Positions 63,777-64,000 of a stretch of 64,000 nucleotides of DNA are shown one piece after another. Where the stretch lies: NCBI GenBank assembly GCA_946476985.1, contig CAMKWS010000005.1, positions 1 through 64,000 of the forward strand. Direction: 5' to 3'. Origin of the DNA: an uncultured Acetobacteraceae bacterium. Lineage in GTDB: Bacteria > Pseudomonadota > Alphaproteobacteria > Acetobacterales > Acetobacteraceae. Position numbers and translations under genes: made by a program. The notes beneath the pieces are model-generated. The model was not told where the DNA came from. It made no database searches and worked only from the letters and a program-made list of their open reading frames with translations. Every line of letters starts with the position of its first letter. Positions within the stretch are counted from its first letter, which is position 1.

Positions 63777-64000
63777 ATGCGACACGTGCGGATGCCCTTT
63801 CCTCTCCATACATGGCGCTCCCCCCTTCTCCTATTAGATCGCTATATCATCCGCCATATCTTAATCGCTCTCCTTGCTCTCACAGGAGGAGCCACAGCGC
63901 TGATCTGGCTTACACAATCCCTTCGTTTTATTTCTATGATTGTGCAGCATGGTCTCTCTTTACTGGCCTTCTTCCACCTTACCTCCTTAATGCTGCCCTC
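63777..64000 (+). CDS. lptF: LptF/LptG-family LPS export permease, truncated by the window edge
   Basis: The start of a YjgP/YjgQ-type permease: Leu-Asp-Arg-Tyr-Ile-Ile-Arg-His followed by a membrane helix (ILIALLALTGGATALIWL) and then RFISMIVQHGLSLLAFF, the N-terminal pattern of LptF and LptG. LptF and LptG with LptB extract lipopolysaccharide from the inner membrane. Only about 74 codons are visible. It starts directly after the Sua5-type stop; lptF lies beside pepA in many proteobacteria, which supports LptF over LptG. Confidence 0.8.
   Translation, partial: MRHVRMPFPLHTWRSPLLLLDRYIIRHILIALLALTGGATALIWLTQSLRFISMIVQHGLSLLAFFHLTSLMLP

Noticed and set aside
1-64000. CRISPR arrays, insertion sequences, prophage or tRNA genes
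   Set aside because: I saw no spaced direct repeats, transposase or phage motifs, or tRNA-like cloverleaf in the intergenic regions.

Overview
The window reads as a chromosomal segment of an acetic acid bacterium (Acetobacteraceae, Alphaproteobacteria). Supporting signs are a membrane-bound PQQ glucose dehydrogenase, the alphaproteobacterial orders ftsE-ftsX-ydcF-plsC and zapA-6S RNA-ygfA, a NadQ-type regulator beside nadABC, a Hint_2 protein of a kind common in this family, and base composition near one half GC. A small-genome relative of Saccharibacter, Bombella or Gluconobacter would fit, but the genus is inference. I saw no tRNA, rRNA, insertion sequence, prophage or CRISPR array.

Layout. 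1-4.7 kb: ymdB-like phosphoesterase, ygfA, 6S RNA, zapA and a coiled-coil partner on the minus strand, then two plus-strand genes (a conserved hypothetical and a ThiE/TenI-like protein) and two minus-strand lipoproteins. 4.7-8.4 kb: the EF-P set epmA, epmB and efp, then an inositol monophosphatase. 8.4-15.8 kb: an OmpA-like, MotA-like, MotB-like trio, lepA, a glycosyltransferase and a purine permease. 16-19.9 kb: xseB-ispA-dxs-tlyA (isoprenoid precursor supply). 20-24.2 kb: rlmN, argG, an FKBP lipoprotein and trpS. 24.4-29.9 kb, minus strand: rpmI-rplT, pheS-pheT and lpxB. 30.3-33.9 kb: glucose dehydrogenase, a small secreted cysteine-repeat protein and sufE. 34-37.4 kb: two tandem histidine kinases. 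37.5-41.1 kb: ftsE-ftsX-ydcF-plsC. 41.3-46.8 kb: a DUF2125 protein, the regulator NadQ and nadABC. 46.8-50.8 kb: gloB, psd, pssA and a lipid kinase.

The most unusual region is 49.2-56.2 kb. It encodes a membrane complex related to hydrogenase-4 and complex I: HyfB-, HyfC-, HyfE-, HyfF- and HyfG-like proteins in a tightly overlapping minus-strand operon, with the HyfI-like small subunit detached behind an opposite-strand lipid kinase. All four nickel-iron cysteines of the large subunit are replaced, while the four iron-sulfur cysteines of the small subunit remain. It is therefore better read as an Ehr-type (hydrogenase-related) complex of unknown reaction than as a hydrogenase.

At 56.2-61.6 kb, holC and pepA, which are neighbours in many proteobacteria, are separated by an AT-rich leader, a large Hint-domain protein and an unrecognised 189-residue protein. 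The right end carries cysQ-like, tsaC-like and the start of lptF. Other points to check are a degenerate FtsE lacking its ABC signature, a kinase with two pseudo-receivers, a near-perfect NadQ operator in front of nadA, and a strong terminator in the pheST leader.
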